From the NCBI GenBank assembly GCA_946611595.1, contig CAMODY010000083.1, positions 1 through 8,121 of the forward strand: a stretch of 8,121 nt of DNA. The letters run 5' to 3'. The position numbers were made by a program, and so were the translations under genes. This document shows positions 6,750-8,121 of this stretch, piece by piece. The notes below the pieces were generated by a model, which was not told where the DNA came from, did no database searches, and saw nothing but the letters and a program-made list of their open reading frames with translations. The stretch's first letter is position 1. Every line of letters starts with the position of its first letter. The stretch is from an uncultured Clostridia bacterium (GTDB taxonomy: Bacteria > Bacillota > Clostridia > Lachnospirales > Lachnospiraceae).

Positions 6750-7940
6750 CATCAGTCGTTTCATATATGCCATCAATCGCGCTTTCTGCGTCTGATCAAG
6801 TGTATGATAGGCATTCAGTAATTCTTTTTCCTCCTGGTGATGATCATCGAGTAAGCTTTCCCTTAGATATGGAACCGCATAGCGCAATACGCCTCTGCCA
6901 CACTGTTCAATAACACCGGCATCCAGAAGACGCCGTTTATAGATTTGAACATAGTCTGCTCTTACACCCATTCTTTTTGCAATATCTGCCACTTTGCTGA
7001 ATTCATTATCCTCCACCATTGCTTTCAGGAAAGTAATATCAACTTCGGATAAAGTATTCAGGGTTGTCTGACAGATATCCTGGATATACTCTTCTTCTGC
7101 ACGCTCCTTTGCGGTTTGAAATATTTCCTTCGACACATCTGTCTTCCCTTCAGCATATACGACCGTGTAATGTCCAAGCAGCTGCATCATATAAGGAGAT
7201 CCCTTTGCTGACTCTGCCATCTGATTTCGGATCATATCCGGAACTTTCATTTTTAGTTTTTGAAATGACTGTTTATAAAAAGCATCTACATCACCGTTTT
7301 TCAGTGGCAATAACGGTTCCTTTTTTGCACGGTTTAAAAAAGTAAGGACTTTATCATTCAGCGTTGCAGAAACAGCTGCAGGAAGGCCTGCCATAATCAA
7401 CGCAATATCGCAGCCTTTTCCAACCAGTTCCTGGTATGCAATGATCAGTTCTTTCAGATCCGCATTATTTGCCTGTACTTCATCAATTAAGATCAGGATT
7501 CCCTTTCCTTTTGAATTAAGTGCTTCACAAAGTTTTGTTAGCTTATAGGAAGAACTTTTTGTGTCGATGTCTGTAACGCTAAACTGAAGGCCCACAGAAA
7601 AGCCGAATGCCCCGAGACTTCCTCCCGTCAGTTTCTTGCTGCTGTTTTTTAAGAACGTTTCCCCTTCATCCTGTATCTTTTCAACAATCCTTGAAAGCAT
7701 TCCTTTCGAAGCAACTGTCGGTGAAGCAACAATATATCCTTCTTTCCGTGCCAGATCCGCTATTTCTAAAAGAAGAACTGTTTTTCCAGATCCTCTTTGT
7801 CCGAGAAAAAGGACGGCGCGCTCTTTTGAACCGGGTTTACTCTTCAAGCCGGCAATGCAGTTTGACAGGATTTCACCCCTTCCGACCAGCCGGCCCGGCC
7901 GGTTTCCGAAAGAAGGCACAAACACAGAATCTACCCTCAT
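6741..7940 (-). CDS. AAA-type ATPase with C-terminal winged-helix-like region, function unknown
   Basis: This 399-residue P-loop ATPase starts FVPSFGNRPGRLVGRGEIL, the 'FxPxFGxxPxxLxGRxxE' opening seen in a bacterial group of Orc1/Cdc6- or AAA_16-like ATPases. Walker A is GQRGSGKT (47-54). Walker B is ILILIDEVQ (148-156, Asp153-Glu154). MAGLP (183-187) is in the sensor-1 place. Residues about 295-355 (LSEVDITFLKAM, ...KVADIAKRMGVRADYVQIYKRRL, ...GVIEQCGRG) look like a winged-helix DNA-binding fold. The tail (365-399) is charged. No transmembrane segment is seen. The ATG at 7940 has AAAGGAAAA at 7945-7953. It appears monocistronic, with its own promoter and a terminator isolating it from the gene upstream. 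It could be a nucleic-acid-linked ATPase, a STAND-like regulator or a mobile-element relic; nothing nearby decides. I give no function. Confidence 0.88.
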   Translation of the reverse strand: MRVDSVFVPSFGNRPGRLVGRGEILSNCIAGLKSKPGSKERAVLFLGQRGSGKTVLLLEIADLARKEGYIVASPTVASKGMLSRIVEKIQDEGETFLKNSSKKLTGGSLGAFGFSVGLQFSVTDIDTKSSSYKLTKLCEALNSKGKGILILIDEVQANNADLKELIIAYQELVGKGCDIALIMAGLPAAVSATLNDKVLTFLNRAKKEPLLPLKNGDVDAFYKQSFQKLKMKVPDMIRNQMAESAKGSPYMMQLLGHYTVVYAEGKTDVSKEIFQTAKERAEEEYIQDICQTTLNTLSEVDITFLKAMVEDNEFSKVADIAKRMGVRADYVQIYKRRLLDAGVIEQCGRGVLRYAVPYLRESLLDDHHQEEKELLNAYHTLDQTQKARLMAYMKRLMKK

Positions 7941-7956
7941 GTACTTTTCCTTTCTG

Positions 7957-7994
7957 TTTTATCTATCACTTTCTATTTTATCTATTTCTTTCTA
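7957..7994. repeat. Two 19-bp tandem repeats in the ATPase promoter
   Basis: Positions 7957-7975 and 7976-7994 are head-to-tail copies (TTTTATCTATCACTTTCTA and TTTTATCTATTTCTTTCTA) identical at 17 of 19 bases. A degraded third copy (about 7945-7956, CAGAAAGGAAAAG on the minus strand) runs into the ribosome site. The repeat covers the spacer, -10 and start of the promoter, about two helical turns per unit, so a protein could bind both units on one face. Confidence 0.8.
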
Positions 7995-8002
7995 TTTGTC
8001 AA
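7975..8002 (-). promoter_or_regulatory. Promoter of the ATPase gene
   Basis: The minus strand reads a perfect -35 TTGACA (8002-7997), a 16-base spacer, and -10 TAAAAT (7980-7975, five of six). The start would be near 7968, giving a leader of about 28 bases. It is the best promoter match in the window. Confidence 0.75.
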
Positions 8003-8012
8003 ATTCAAAGCA

Positions 8013-8045
8013 TTATAAAAGCAGGCGCCTTGATCGGCACCTGCT
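8013..8045 (-). terminator. Intrinsic terminator of a gene entering from the right edge
   Basis: The arms 8036-8045 and 8020-8029 form a 10-bp stem on the minus strand, AGCAGGTGCC / GGCGCCTGCT with one G-U pair, around a 6-base loop. TTTTATAATG follows. The single non-Watson-Crick position is a G-U wobble only on minus-strand RNA (on plus it is a C-A mismatch), which supports the minus orientation. It lies 31 bp after a stop codon at 8077. Confidence 0.85.
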
Positions 8046-8076
8046 AATGATTTTATATTCAAATATCGTATTGCAT

Positions 8077-8121
8077 TTAATATTTTAAAAGCTCATTAAA
8101 CACTTTCAGCGCAAATCGGTC
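8077..8121 (-). CDS. Probable C-terminal end of an unidentified protein (partial)
   Basis: The minus strand from the right edge reads DRFALKVFNELLKY and then TAA at 8079-8077, 31 bp before a good minus-strand terminator. The other two minus frames stop after four and seven codons, so this is the best frame. Fourteen residues are too few to name a family. Confidence 0.4.
   Translation of the reverse strand, partial: DRFALKVFNELLKY

Noticed and set aside
7607..8088. Two overlapping plus-strand open frames of about 150 codons with hydrophobic ends
   Set aside because: They are antisense to the ATPase gene and pass through its promoter, the tandem repeat and the terminator. Their Ser/Phe-rich composition is that of antisense translation.

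Overview
The window looks like a chromosomal segment of a Gram-positive, low-to-mid GC Clostridia bacterium, most likely Lachnospiraceae. This is inferred from the protein styles (type 2 ArgC beside ArgG/ArgH, a UroD/MtaA-like methyltransferase, a PucR-type regulator), the strong AGGAGG-like ribosome binding sites, and the ARG-box-like operators. No rRNA, tRNA, CRISPR array or insertion sequence is visible.

Layout. (1) Positions 1-3578, minus strand: arginine biosynthesis genes in transcription order argG, argH, argC. argC runs off the left edge. The argG-argH gap holds a terminator-like hairpin, and the argH-argC gap is only 19 bp. (2) Positions 3579-3928: an AT-rich control region with an argG promoter candidate, a near-consensus ARG box on its predicted start site, further ARG-box-like sequences upstream, and a strong intrinsic terminator closing the next gene. 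(3) Positions 3929-4981, minus: a UroD-superfamily protein with the zinc motif of MtaA/MtbA methyltransferases rather than the signature of the haem enzyme HemE. (4) Positions 4982-5154: a divergent control region. (5) Positions 5155-6705, plus: a PucR/CdaR-type regulator, probably controlling itself and the divergent methyltransferase gene. (6) Positions 6741-7940, minus: an AAA-type ATPase with a C-terminal winged-helix-like region, of unknown role, with a very good promoter that contains a 19-bp tandem repeat. (7) Positions 8013-8121: a terminator and the probable last codons of another minus-strand gene.

How it works together. ArgG and ArgH make arginine from citrulline and aspartate, and ArgC acts earlier in ornithine synthesis; ArgR with arginine probably represses the operon. 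The methyltransferase and the PucR regulator form a separate two-gene divergent unit, plausibly a substrate-sensing C1/demethylation module, although no corrinoid protein is encoded here. The ATPase appears to be an independent single-gene unit. The most interesting parts are the orphan UroD/MtaA-PucR pair and the repeat-bearing promoter of the ATPase gene; neither can be shown to be a new system from sequence alone.
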